DNA from: JBBATK01 sp040398805
GTDB lineage: Bacteria; Bacteroidota; Ignavibacteria; Kapaibacteriales; NICIL-2
Assembly: GCA_040398805.1 (NCBI GenBank)
Contig: JBBATK010000021.1
Coordinates: 1-16,681 of the forward strand
Length of the DNA stretch: 16,681 bases
Direction of reading: 5' to 3'
The notes beneath the pieces were generated by a model. The model did not search any database, was not told where the DNA came from, and was given only the letters and a program-made list of their open reading frames with translations. Shown here in pieces: positions 1 to 9,940 of the stretch (position 1 is its first letter; each line of letters opens with the position of its first letter). Made by a program: the position numbers and the translations under genes.

Positions 1-1216
<1,216 letters not shown>

Positions 1217-1271
1217 GAGTATATTATATACGATAGTGCTGCTTCCTGTTTTAGAAGAACGCAAGTATTTA

Positions 1272-1345
1272 GGATCTGTAGCTCAGTTGGTTAGAGCACA
1301 CGCCTGATAAGCGTGAGGCCGGTGGTTCAAGTCCACTCGGATCCA
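1272..1345 (+). tRNA. tRNA-Ile (anticodon GAT)
   Basis: A 74-nt cloverleaf in the 16S-23S spacer. The acceptor stem GGATCTG pairs with CGGATCC, with one G-T wobble. The anticodon stem CACGC/GCGTG encloses the loop CTGATAA, giving anticodon GAT at 1306-1308. The T loop reads TTCAAGT. The discriminator is A1345 and no CCA is encoded, so the end must be added enzymatically. tRNA-Ile followed by tRNA-Ala is the common bacterial rrn spacer arrangement, and both are released from the rRNA precursor. Confidence 0.97.
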
Positions 1346-1362
1346 CGTATCAATCTAGTGTG

Positions 1363-1435
1363 GGGCCCTTAGCTCAATTGGGAGAGCGCCAGATTTGCAT
1401 TCTGGAGGTTAACGGTTCGATCCCGTTAGGGTCCA
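1363..1435 (+). tRNA. tRNA-Ala (anticodon TGC)
   Basis: A 73-nt cloverleaf 17 nt after tRNA-Ile. The acceptor stem GGGCCCT pairs with AGGGTCC, with one G-T wobble. The anticodon stem CCAGA/TCTGG encloses the loop TTTGCAT, giving anticodon TGC at 1396-1398. The T stem and loop read AACGG-TTCGATC-CCGTT. Discriminator A1435; no CCA is encoded. Confidence 0.97.
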
Positions 1436-1457
1436 CTTCTTGCAAAAGAAAATTTCC

Positions 1458-1470
1458 TGTTCTTTGACAA
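1458..1470 (+). promoter_or_regulatory. boxA-like rRNA antitermination site
   Basis: TGTTCTTTGACAA closely matches the bacterial boxA consensus (TGCTCTTTAACA). It lies between tRNA-Ala and 23S, where spacer boxA elements are usual. By family knowledge, boxA in nascent RNA recruits NusB/NusE (S10) and keeps polymerase processive through the untranslated rRNA. It sits directly before the 23S processing stem at 1475. Assigned from sequence and position only. Confidence 0.75.
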
Positions 1471-1474
1471 TCTA

Positions 1475-1496
1475 ACGTGTTTTTATTTTGGTGATA
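1475..1496 (+). repeat. 5' arm of the 23S processing stem
   Basis: These 22 nt are the exact reverse complement of 4358-4379, on the other side of the 23S gene, with 58 nt separating the arm from the 23S 5' end. Paired, the arms make a long AU-rich duplex at the base of pre-23S RNA, the normal RNase III cleavage substrate. The pairing stops at a mismatch (1474/4380). The 3' end of this arm (1492-1496) is also part of a local hairpin at 1492-1512. Confidence 0.9.
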
Positions 1497-1512
1497 TCAC
1501 ATTGTGATATCA
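1492..1512 (+). repeat. Local hairpin competing with the 23S processing stem
   Basis: TGATATCAC (1492-1500) and GTGATATCA (1504-1512) are perfect complements separated by ATT. The first arm is part of a 10-bp palindrome, GTGATATCAC (1491-1500). The five bases 1492-1496 are shared with the long-range processing stem, so both structures cannot form fully at once. An effect on rRNA maturation is an inference. Confidence 0.6.
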
Positions 1513-1532
1513 AGTGTTCCTGTAAATAAATC

Positions 1533-4327
<2,795 letters not shown>

Positions 4328-4357
4328 TTTATTTATAAGAGCACTTCACAGTGCGGG

Positions 4358-4379
4358 TATCACCAAAATAAAAACACGT
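4358..4379 (+). repeat. 3' arm of the 23S processing stem
   Basis: Perfect 22-nt complement of 1475-1496, lying about 30 nt after the 23S 3' end. Two small hairpins flank or overlap it: GCACT-TCAC-AGTGC (4341-4354) just before, and GTAATC/GATTAC (4378-4383 with 4395-4400), which overlaps its last two bases and leads towards 5S. Together they look like the maturation region between 23S and 5S. Confidence 0.9.
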
Positions 4380-4411
4380 AATCCTGACATTCTCGATTAC
4401 TAAGAAACTTT

Positions 4412-4527
4412 CTTGGTGACAAGAGCGCGGGGGAAACACCTCTTCCCATTCCGAACAGAGCAGTTAAGCCCCGTTGCGCCGATGGTACTGCTAGGGCAAC
4501 CTTGTGGGAGAGTAGGTAGTTGCCAAG
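4412..4527 (+). rRNA. 5S ribosomal RNA
   Basis: About 116 nt. Terminal helix I pairs CTTGGTGAC (4412-4420) with GTTGCCAAG (4519-4527). The internal segments CACCTCTTCCCATTCCGAAC (4437-4456), GTTAAGCCCC (about 4463-4472), GATGGTACTGC (about 4481-4491) and GTGGGAGAGTAGG (about 4504-4516) are conserved 5S motifs. It lies 85 nt after 23S in the usual operon position. Mature ends may extend by 1-3 nt. Confidence 0.96.
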
Positions 4528-4536
4528 TTTATTATG

Positions 4537-4571
4537 AAAAAGCCCTTTCGCATTCGCGGAAGGGCTTTTTT
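4537..4571 (+). terminator. rrn operon terminator, probably bidirectional
   Basis: Stem AAAAAGCCCTTTCGC (4537-4551), loop ATTC, and complementary arm ending in six Ts (4556-4571), with one wobble pair in the stem. It begins 9 nt after 5S. The A-tract on the left makes the minus-strand reading also end in a GC stem followed by Ts, so it probably terminates the converging rpiB transcript too. Nothing else is visible in the 68 nt between it and rpiB. Confidence 0.93.
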
Positions 4572-4639
4572 GTTTTCTCCCGATAGGAGCGGTAGCACGG
4601 CATCCAGGCTCATCATGACCAACGCCGTTCTTTCTTCCC

Positions 4640-5080
4640 CTACCTTCCCGTCAGATCGTGAATCTTCTTGACACGGTCCTCGTGACGACCGCCCTCGAAG
4701 CTTGTTCCAAGGAATTCCTGGACGATCTCCCGGGCAAGCTCCGGCGAGACCAGACGCTCACCGATACAGACAATGTTCGCATTGTTGTGCTGACGTGAAA
4801 GCTTCGCCATTTCCACGGATATGCACGTGGCGGCCCGAACTCCTTCCACTTTGTTCGCCGTTATGGCCACGCCTATCCCCGAGCCGCACACCAAAACCCC
4901 CGTTTCGCATGCTCCCGTGCTGACAGCTTCTGCAGTAGCAAAGGCGTAGTCGGGATAGTCCGCACGTTCCTCCGACGTCGTGCCGAAGTCCATGACCTCG
5001 TGCCCGCCGTTTCGAAGCATTTCCGCAATCATCGACTTGTAACGGAAGCCTGCGTGATCCGATCCGATTGCTATCTTCAT
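4640..5080 (-). CDS. rpiB: Ribose-5-phosphate isomerase B (RpiB/LacA/LacB family)
   Basis: 146 aa, full family length. By family it interconverts ribose 5-phosphate and ribulose 5-phosphate in the cytoplasmic non-oxidative pentose phosphate pathway. Visible signatures: N-terminal GSDHAG (6-11) with the phosphate/substrate residues D8-H9; DFGT (31-34); YPDYA (42-46); CGSGIG (65-70) with the presumed catalytic base Cys65; RAA (82-84); HNNANI (98-103) with His98 matching the ring-opening histidine; and a C-terminal GGRHEDRVKKI stretch. The ATG overlaps the doxX stop as ATGA (5077-5080), indicating translational coupling. It is the last gene of the minus-strand block and converges on the rrn terminator. 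RpiB-type proteins may instead act on allose or galactose 6-phosphates, but no such sugar genes are nearby, which favours the housekeeping role. Confidence 0.95.
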   Translation of the reverse strand: MKIAIGSDHAGFRYKSMIAEMLRNGGHEVMDFGTTSEERADYPDYAFATAEAVSTGACETGVLVCGSGIGVAITANKVEGVRAATCISVEMAKLSRQHNNANIVCIGERLVSPELAREIVQEFLGTSFEGGRHEDRVKKIHDLTGR

Positions 5081-5493
5081 GCCGACCCCCTGGAAAGTCG
5101 TTCATCGACACTCGCCATGCCGCCGCCGGCTATCAGGATGGCTCCCGCCATGACAGCGTAACCCAGCGCGTGCTCCTTTTTCGACCACGGATCGTCCTTG
5201 TGTGCCACGAAACCCGCCACCAACATGGTGCAAAGGATAAAAAAGGCGCCCAACCGCGTCCAAAGACCGATCAGGACGAGGAACCCGCCAAGAAACTCTC
5301 CCCCTATGGCCGCCCAACCGAGAAACTCGGGCAGGTAGAGGTCCGTGTTGACCCATGTGACAAATTCCTGAGGGTTGTCGCTCACTTTGCCCCAACCATG
5401 ATAGATCATCATCGCCCCGCACCAAAGGCGGATAGGAACCATGGCCAACGCCATGTTACCGGGCTGCACAATCTTCTGCATCATCGACCGCAT
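5077..5493 (-). CDS. DoxX-family integral membrane protein
   Basis: 138 aa with four hydrophobic segments (about 14-34, 56-77, 80-97 and 108-126), the DoxX fold. The HGWGK motif (32-36) at the end of helix 1 and the WAAIGGEFLGGFLVLIG stretch (60-76) in helix 2 are characteristic. Members sit in the inner membrane; some are linked to quinone-dependent oxidation or thiosulfate/redox metabolism, but this one's substrate cannot be told from sequence. The start is supported by an SD-like AAGGAAG (minus strand, about 5498-5504) just upstream of ATG 5493; M4 and M5 are less well placed. Its stop overlaps the rpiB start by 4 nt, and the M16 gene ends 45 nt upstream. Confidence 0.85.
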   Translation of the reverse strand: MRSMMQKIVQPGNMALAMVPIRLWCGAMMIYHGWGKVSDNPQEFVTWVNTDLYLPEFLGWAAIGGEFLGGFLVLIGLWTRLGAFFILCTMLVAGFVAHKDDPWSKKEHALGYAVMAGAILIAGGGMASVDERLSRGSA

Positions 5494-5538
5494 ATGTCTT
5501 CCTTGGTATAGTTCATAACGACTTTCCGACGGCTTCCT

Positions 5539-6783
5539 CTAGGCGGCAACGATCTCCACCTTGACCGTATCCTTACCCAGTACATCTCGCGCGAATTCGT
5601 TGACATCCTCCGTAGAGATGGCATCGACTTGATCAAGAACCGTGTTCACCCTTTGTGCATCATTCCAGAAGAGCGCGTTCTGCGCTACACTGTCGGCAAC
5701 GCCGCTGCATGTTTGGAGATGATACGCCAAGCGTGTCTGCAAGACGTTTTTGGCCTTCTCTACCTCCGCATCCGTCACGCCGGACGCGAGCAAGGAACCG
5801 ATCTCCTGCTGGAAGACCTCTTCGAGATCTCCGGCTCGCACATCCTCTCGAGCGCTGATGGCGTACAGCGTGAACAGCGACGCCAGTTCCCGCTTGTCAG
5901 CGTGGGCGGCTACGTCGGATGCTATCTGCCGGTCGTGTTGGAAAGCACGATAGAGTCGGGACGAACGACCATCACTGAGGATGCTCGACAACACGTCGGC
6001 CGCCAGCGTCCGGTCGTTCATGAATCCATCCATGTGATAGCCAAGGAATACCGCATCGAAGGGAACATCTTGCTCGTCCCGCAAAACGCCCGAGCGTTTG
6101 TTCGAAGCAGAGAACACCGCAGGTGCGGCCCTCGGGGTGGAGCGAGCGATATGACCGAAGTATCTCTCTGCCAAAGCGAAGCCCTGATCGGCAGTGATGT
6201 CGCCGCTGAGGACGACGACGGCGTTATCCGGACGATAGCGCGACGAGTACCATGCCCGTGCATCGTCCATCGTCGTCTGACGCACATGTTCATGGGAACC
6301 GATGATCTCCCACGAGTACATGGAATGCTCCGCGAATGCGGTCTTGTTTTGTAAGAGATCCCATGTTCCGTACGGTCGGTTGTAGACCACTTGAAGGATC
6401 TCCTCCGACACCACATCGATCTGCGTGCGAAGGGCCTCGTCCGTTATGGTGAACCCCTCCATACGGGTGGATTCCAGCCACAGAGCGGTCTCCACGGCAT
6501 TCGACGGCAAGGTGATATGATAGTAGGTGTGGTCGTAATTCGTGTACGCGTTGCTCTCACCGCCGGCACCGGTCACATACATGTCGAAGCGCAGACCCCG
6601 CTCGCTGACAAGGTTATCGAACATCAGATGCTCGAACAGATGCGCAAGACCCGTATGCGTGGCCGGCTCGTCCTTGCTGCCCACCTTGTACGCAACCCCC
6701 ACGGTGACGACCGGTGCTTTGTGGTTCGATGCGACGACGACGCGTAACCCGTTCGTCAGAACGGTTTCGGAAAGATTGATCAT
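5539..6783 (-). CDS. M16-family zinc metallopeptidase (M16B-like)
   Basis: 414 aa, the size of a single-chain M16B protease. The inverted zinc motif HLFEH (48-52) has both zinc histidines and the catalytic Glu51. The third ligand is expected in the SEE stretch (126-128), about 76 residues downstream, as in mitochondrial processing peptidase. The second half (about 170-400) matches the inactive C-terminal M16 domain, with a YRAFQHDRQIASDV stretch in the region that holds the R/Y substrate pair. There is no signal peptide, so it is probably cytoplasmic, perhaps degrading peptides. Many M16B enzymes act with an inactive partner lacking HxxEH; none is adjacent. It starts 3 nt after the exported-protein gene, so the two are probably co-transcribed. 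Confidence 0.92.
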   Translation of the reverse strand: MINLSETVLTNGLRVVVASNHKAPVVTVGVAYKVGSKDEPATHTGLAHLFEHLMFDNLVSERGLRFDMYVTGAGGESNAYTNYDHTYYHITLPSNAVETALWLESTRMEGFTITDEALRTQIDVVSEEILQVVYNRPYGTWDLLQNKTAFAEHSMYSWEIIGSHEHVRQTTMDDARAWYSSRYRPDNAVVVLSGDITADQGFALAERYFGHIARSTPRAAPAVFSASNKRSGVLRDEQDVPFDAVFLGYHMDGFMNDRTLAADVLSSILSDGRSSRLYRAFQHDRQIASDVAAHADKRELASLFTLYAISAREDVRAGDLEEVFQQEIGSLLASGVTDAEVEKAKNVLQTRLAYHLQTCSGVADSVAQNALFWNDAQRVNTVLDQVDAISTEDVNEFARDVLGKDTVKVEIVAA

Positions 6784-6786
6784 GGC

Positions 6787-7845
6787 TTAGAAGGAAACCG
6801 CCAAACCCAGACGGATGGCGTCCATCATCATCGGAGCGTTGCCGGAAAACGGGAAGTGCTGTCCACTACGGCGTGCTTCATAGATACCGTACGAGAGTGC
6901 GCTCCGCAAAATCAGATTGGCGATGGCGACCGATTCGGGTGACTTTCTCTCGATAGAGCGGATCACGCTACCGGTGAGGATGGACTGTGCGAGCCCTTCC
7001 ACCAGGGCACTGCCCGCCCAGCCCCAGAACGAGTAATCGCGGAACATCATCATGCGCTCCGTGGCCACATGGATGGACAGTGCCGGCGTAGCGTCGAAAC
7101 GGATCATCGCCCCCGTGTGCGTACCGAAGCGATAGCTTTCCGCATTCCTATAAAAACCGGACAAGCGCACGTTGGAGTCGGCCACCGCGGTGTTGCCGAA
7201 GGAGTTATACGACCACATCAAGCCTCCCGTATGGAGCAGCGTCCATCCCGGTTCACGGACCTGCTTTTCCTCGGTCCACCCTGCACCCTGAACATTACGC
7301 GTCCGCACTGTCGAGTATCCGCCGGCCAACTGAAAACCGAAGCGCCAGCCGTTCAACCAGACTTTCGATGAATCACGTGCGCCTCTGTATTCGGTATCGT
7401 ACAGTTGCACGAACAACCTGTCGTACTCAGCCCGAGCAATCGTGGGATAGCGCTTTAAAGGCTTCAACTCCAACGTACCGCTGGAAATATGGATCACACC
7501 CATGGTCTGCGGCGTATCGAACATGTCCTTGCATGTAAGCGTGGCAGAGCCGCCACTCAGTTCGATGCTGGGATGGGATAAGTTCGGCGTGCTCACGCCC
7601 GCCTTGAACGATGCACCGCTACCGTCTATGCGCAGTCCGTTCGGCTCGTCGTCGTCCGCTGTGTCCGGTGGCACCGTCCGGTCAGCCTCGGGAGGCGTGA
7701 CTTTAGGTCCGGGACTCGCCCGCAGTCCGCCCTTGGGAACGGGGATGGAATCCGTCCGGATCTTCTGGGCGGATACCGGCGCGATGGCGAAAACGACGAA
7801 GAGCAAAAAACAGATGCGTCGTAATGTTCGTAAAGCGGTTGTCAT
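6787..7845 (-). CDS. Exported protein of unknown function, possibly outer-membrane
   Basis: 352 aa; I do not recognise the family. A Sec signal peptide is clear: basic start with RTLRR (6-10), a hydrophobic core (11-22), and probable cleavage after VSA (24-26). A Pro- and charge-rich linker with an acidic DTADDDE stretch (about 30-70) follows, then Ser/Thr/Gly-rich probable beta strands (about 76-130) and an aromatic- and Gly-rich region (about 160-352) ending in LGLAVSF. The terminal Phe with alternating hydrophobics resembles outer-membrane beta-barrels, but the strands are not regular enough to be sure. One cysteine (C106) lies beyond the signal peptide. The gene sits 46 nt after the MFS gene and 3 nt before the M16 gene. 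Confidence 0.75.
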   Translation of the reverse strand: MTTALRTLRRICFLLFVVFAIAPVSAQKIRTDSIPVPKGGLRASPGPKVTPPEADRTVPPDTADDDEPNGLRIDGSGASFKAGVSTPNLSHPSIELSGGSATLTCKDMFDTPQTMGVIHISSGTLELKPLKRYPTIARAEYDRLFVQLYDTEYRGARDSSKVWLNGWRFGFQLAGGYSTVRTRNVQGAGWTEEKQVREPGWTLLHTGGLMWSYNSFGNTAVADSNVRLSGFYRNAESYRFGTHTGAMIRFDATPALSIHVATERMMMFRDYSFWGWAGSALVEGLAQSILTGSVIRSIERKSPESVAIANLILRSALSYGIYEARRSGQHFPFSGNAPMMMDAIRLGLAVSF

Positions 7846-7891
7846 ATCTGTGCGGATGACTGGTGGAAGAAAACTTGGTGCATCGTTCCGT

Positions 7892-9142
7892 TCACGATGC
7901 GCCGCTCTCGATCTCGAACCTGCGGAGTTTCGGGGCGATGCGAGACGTGATCGACACGACCAGCAAGGTCATGCTGCCGCCGAATATAATGGACGGAATC
8001 AAACCGAGTAATCGCGCGGCGATGCCGCTCTCGAAAGAACCGATCTCATTGCTCGAACCGATGAATATCCCGTTCACCGCCGCCACACGTCCGCGCATGG
8101 TATCGGGCGTCAATAACTGGGCGATGCTTCCTCGGATGACCATGCTCACATTGTCGAAAGCGCCGCTCATCATGAGGAGGACGAACGACAGCCAGAACTG
8201 TCGGGAGAAAGCGAAGGCGATGATGCACGCACCATATCCGGCCACACACCATAACAGGATTCGACCGGTGTTCCGATGCGGCGGACGGAAGGCGACGACG
8301 ATGCCCATGAGGATGGAGCCCGCAGCGGTGGCCGACCGCAGGATGCCCATGCCCTCCGGACCCGTATGCAAGACGTCGTGCGATATGGCCGGCAGCATGG
8401 AGACGGCACCTCCGAACAACACCGCGAACATGTCGAGCGACATCGCTCCGACAAGTACCTGGTTCTTGAACACGAAGCGCAGACCCGCCGTGAGCTTGTC
8501 TTTCAACGTCTCGTCCGTGTATTCCTGTGCGGGTACCGGACGTGATGGAATGGTGCTGATGACAAGGATGGCGATGACGACGAACCCGATGACGCAGGCG
8601 TACGCCACCTTCGCTCCGTAGAATCCGTAGATCAATCCTCCAAGGGCCGGTCCCGTGATCGCGGCTACATTGAAATTGTTCGCATTCCACGTGGCACCGT
8701 TCGCATATAATTCCCGGGGAACCCACTGTCCCCACAGCGCATTCATCGTGGGTGCCATGAAGGCACGCGCAAGACCTATCACCGCGGCCACGAGATAGAA
8801 GGGGAAGACTCCCTGTGCGCGGAGGACGGACTCCTCCTGCATTCCGTAGAGGAACAACCCGATGGATGCCGCCAACAACACCAGCACGGCCGTCTGCCAG
8901 ACGCGCTTTCGATTATAGTGGTCCGCCACGTAGCCGGAGATCAGCGACATGGAGATGTACGGCAATGCCTCGGCCAGTCCGCTCAAGCCCAGCGCCAAGG
9001 GGTCATGCGTCACCGCATACACCTGCCAGCCGATGGCGACGTATTGAATCTGGATGGCAAGAGTGATGCAGAAACGCGTCACGAGGATGCGCCTGAACTC
9101 CTTGATACGAAGCGCTCCGTAGGCGTCCGAGGAAAGGGCCAT
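7892..9142 (-). CDS. Major facilitator superfamily transporter, MFS_3/EntS-like
   Basis: 416 aa from ATG 9142, with about 12 hydrophobic segments: a secondary transporter of the inner membrane. The N-terminal part reads ALRIKEFRRILVTRF, then GWQVYAVTHDPLALGLSGLA (38-57) and the loop 2-3 signature GYVADHYNRKRV (70-81), a variant of MFS motif A. This pattern fits the MFS_3 group, which includes the enterobactin exporter EntS; most members are drug or metabolite effluxers. No siderophore genes are in view, so the substrate is unknown. A GTG at 9187 would add 15 residues; I prefer 9142 because the extension (LFLSGSSSNPFPIL) is atypical and family homology begins about 10 residues after the ATG. 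Neither start has a good SD. The frame stays open upstream to the fkbM stop at 9287-9289. Confidence 0.88.
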   Translation of the reverse strand: MALSSDAYGALRIKEFRRILVTRFCITLAIQIQYVAIGWQVYAVTHDPLALGLSGLAEALPYISMSLISGYVADHYNRKRVWQTAVLVLLAASIGLFLYGMQEESVLRAQGVFPFYLVAAVIGLARAFMAPTMNALWGQWVPRELYANGATWNANNFNVAAITGPALGGLIYGFYGAKVAYACVIGFVVIAILVISTIPSRPVPAQEYTDETLKDKLTAGLRFVFKNQVLVGAMSLDMFAVLFGGAVSMLPAISHDVLHTGPEGMGILRSATAAGSILMGIVVAFRPPHRNTGRILLWCVAGYGACIIAFAFSRQFWLSFVLLMMSGAFDNVSMVIRGSIAQLLTPDTMRGRVAAVNGIFIGSSNEIGSFESGIAARLLGLIPSIIFGGSMTLLVVSITSRIAPKLRRFEIESGAS

Positions 9143-9286
9143 GAGAATTGGGAATGGATTGCTGCTGCTGCCGGACAAAAATAGCACTTGTGCTGTGCGC
9201 AGACCCCGCGACTTCCTGTCTCCTCGCGCATCGTCACGCGTCGTCCCGCCGATGCCACCGTCGATGCCGGCGCCGATGACGTCGTC

Positions 9287-9919
9287 CTACCGGCGCACCC
9301 ACGCCATGATACGCTCCGCGAGGCCCGGCGAATACGCATCGGTACGCACGTACACGGTATCCGAACCGTCCCTGTACCATCGCACGTAGCCATGCGCATG
9401 CATCCATGCGTTGATCTCCCGCAGATGCGGATTCACGTATCGCTTGATACCGGTTTCGATGGAGATGACCGCAGGACGACTGGTCATGAACTGCAGCACA
9501 TACCACTCGCAGCCCTCCGTGTCGATGCTGAGCACATCGATGGTGCCATCGTCCATGGTGTCGAAGGTGTCGGCTTGAACGGTGAACGTCTGCGCATCGT
9601 GGACATCGAAACGATCGTTCACAAGGGCGGGCGATGCGCTGATCTCCTTGACGAAGGTGGACGCCTCCGCTTTGCAGAACTCAAGGTCGCACGGACGATG
9701 ATACACCGCTTTGCCGATGATCCGCACCTGCGGCTGCTGGGCGAAATAGGTGTGCAGTTCGGCGACGGTGACAGGATCCGCTTCCACAAGCGTGGCTCGA
9801 AGGCCGTCGTCGATGAAGCCCAGGATGTTCGATGTGTGCGGCAGATACACGCCCACCTCGCATGCGTGATGCACGGCTATGCCCGCTGCCTTCACCCGAG
9901 TGTGGAGTGTGTTATTCAT
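9287..9919 (-). CDS. FkbM-family SAM-dependent methyltransferase
   Basis: 210 aa, a compact member. A Rossmann methyltransferase fold is suggested by CEVGVYLPHTS (20-30) as the SAM loop, LVEADP (44-49) with the acidic residue at the end of strand 2, and LSIDTEGCEW (130-139), which matches the FkbM signature I-D-x-E-G-x-E. FkbM enzymes usually O-methylate sugars, glycolipids or natural products. The SAM loop departs from the common DVGANxG form and has a possible Cys start. It follows secA by 21 nt and is probably co-transcribed with it, though no functional link is known. No polysaccharide or natural-product genes are nearby, so the acceptor is unknown. No SD is visible at ATG 9919. Confidence 0.85.
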   Translation of the reverse strand: MNNTLHTRVKAAGIAVHHACEVGVYLPHTSNILGFIDDGLRATLVEADPVTVAELHTYFAQQPQVRIIGKAVYHRPCDLEFCKAEASTFVKEISASPALVNDRFDVHDAQTFTVQADTFDTMDDGTIDVLSIDTEGCEWYVLQFMTSRPAVISIETGIKRYVNPHLREINAWMHAHGYVRWYRDGSDTVYVRTDAYSPGLAERIMAWVRR

Positions 9920-9940
9920 AGGAGTGGTGGACGGCGGCTT

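Noticed and set aside
1219..1231. GTATAT-T-ATATAC palindrome after 16S
   Set aside because: Very short, AT-only hairpin with a tiny loop; probably just AT-rich spacer, with no evidence for a function.
1272..1435. tRNA genes as integration sites for a mobile element
   Set aside because: Both tRNAs sit in their normal rrn spacer place, with no integrase and no duplicated tRNA 3' end seen nearby.
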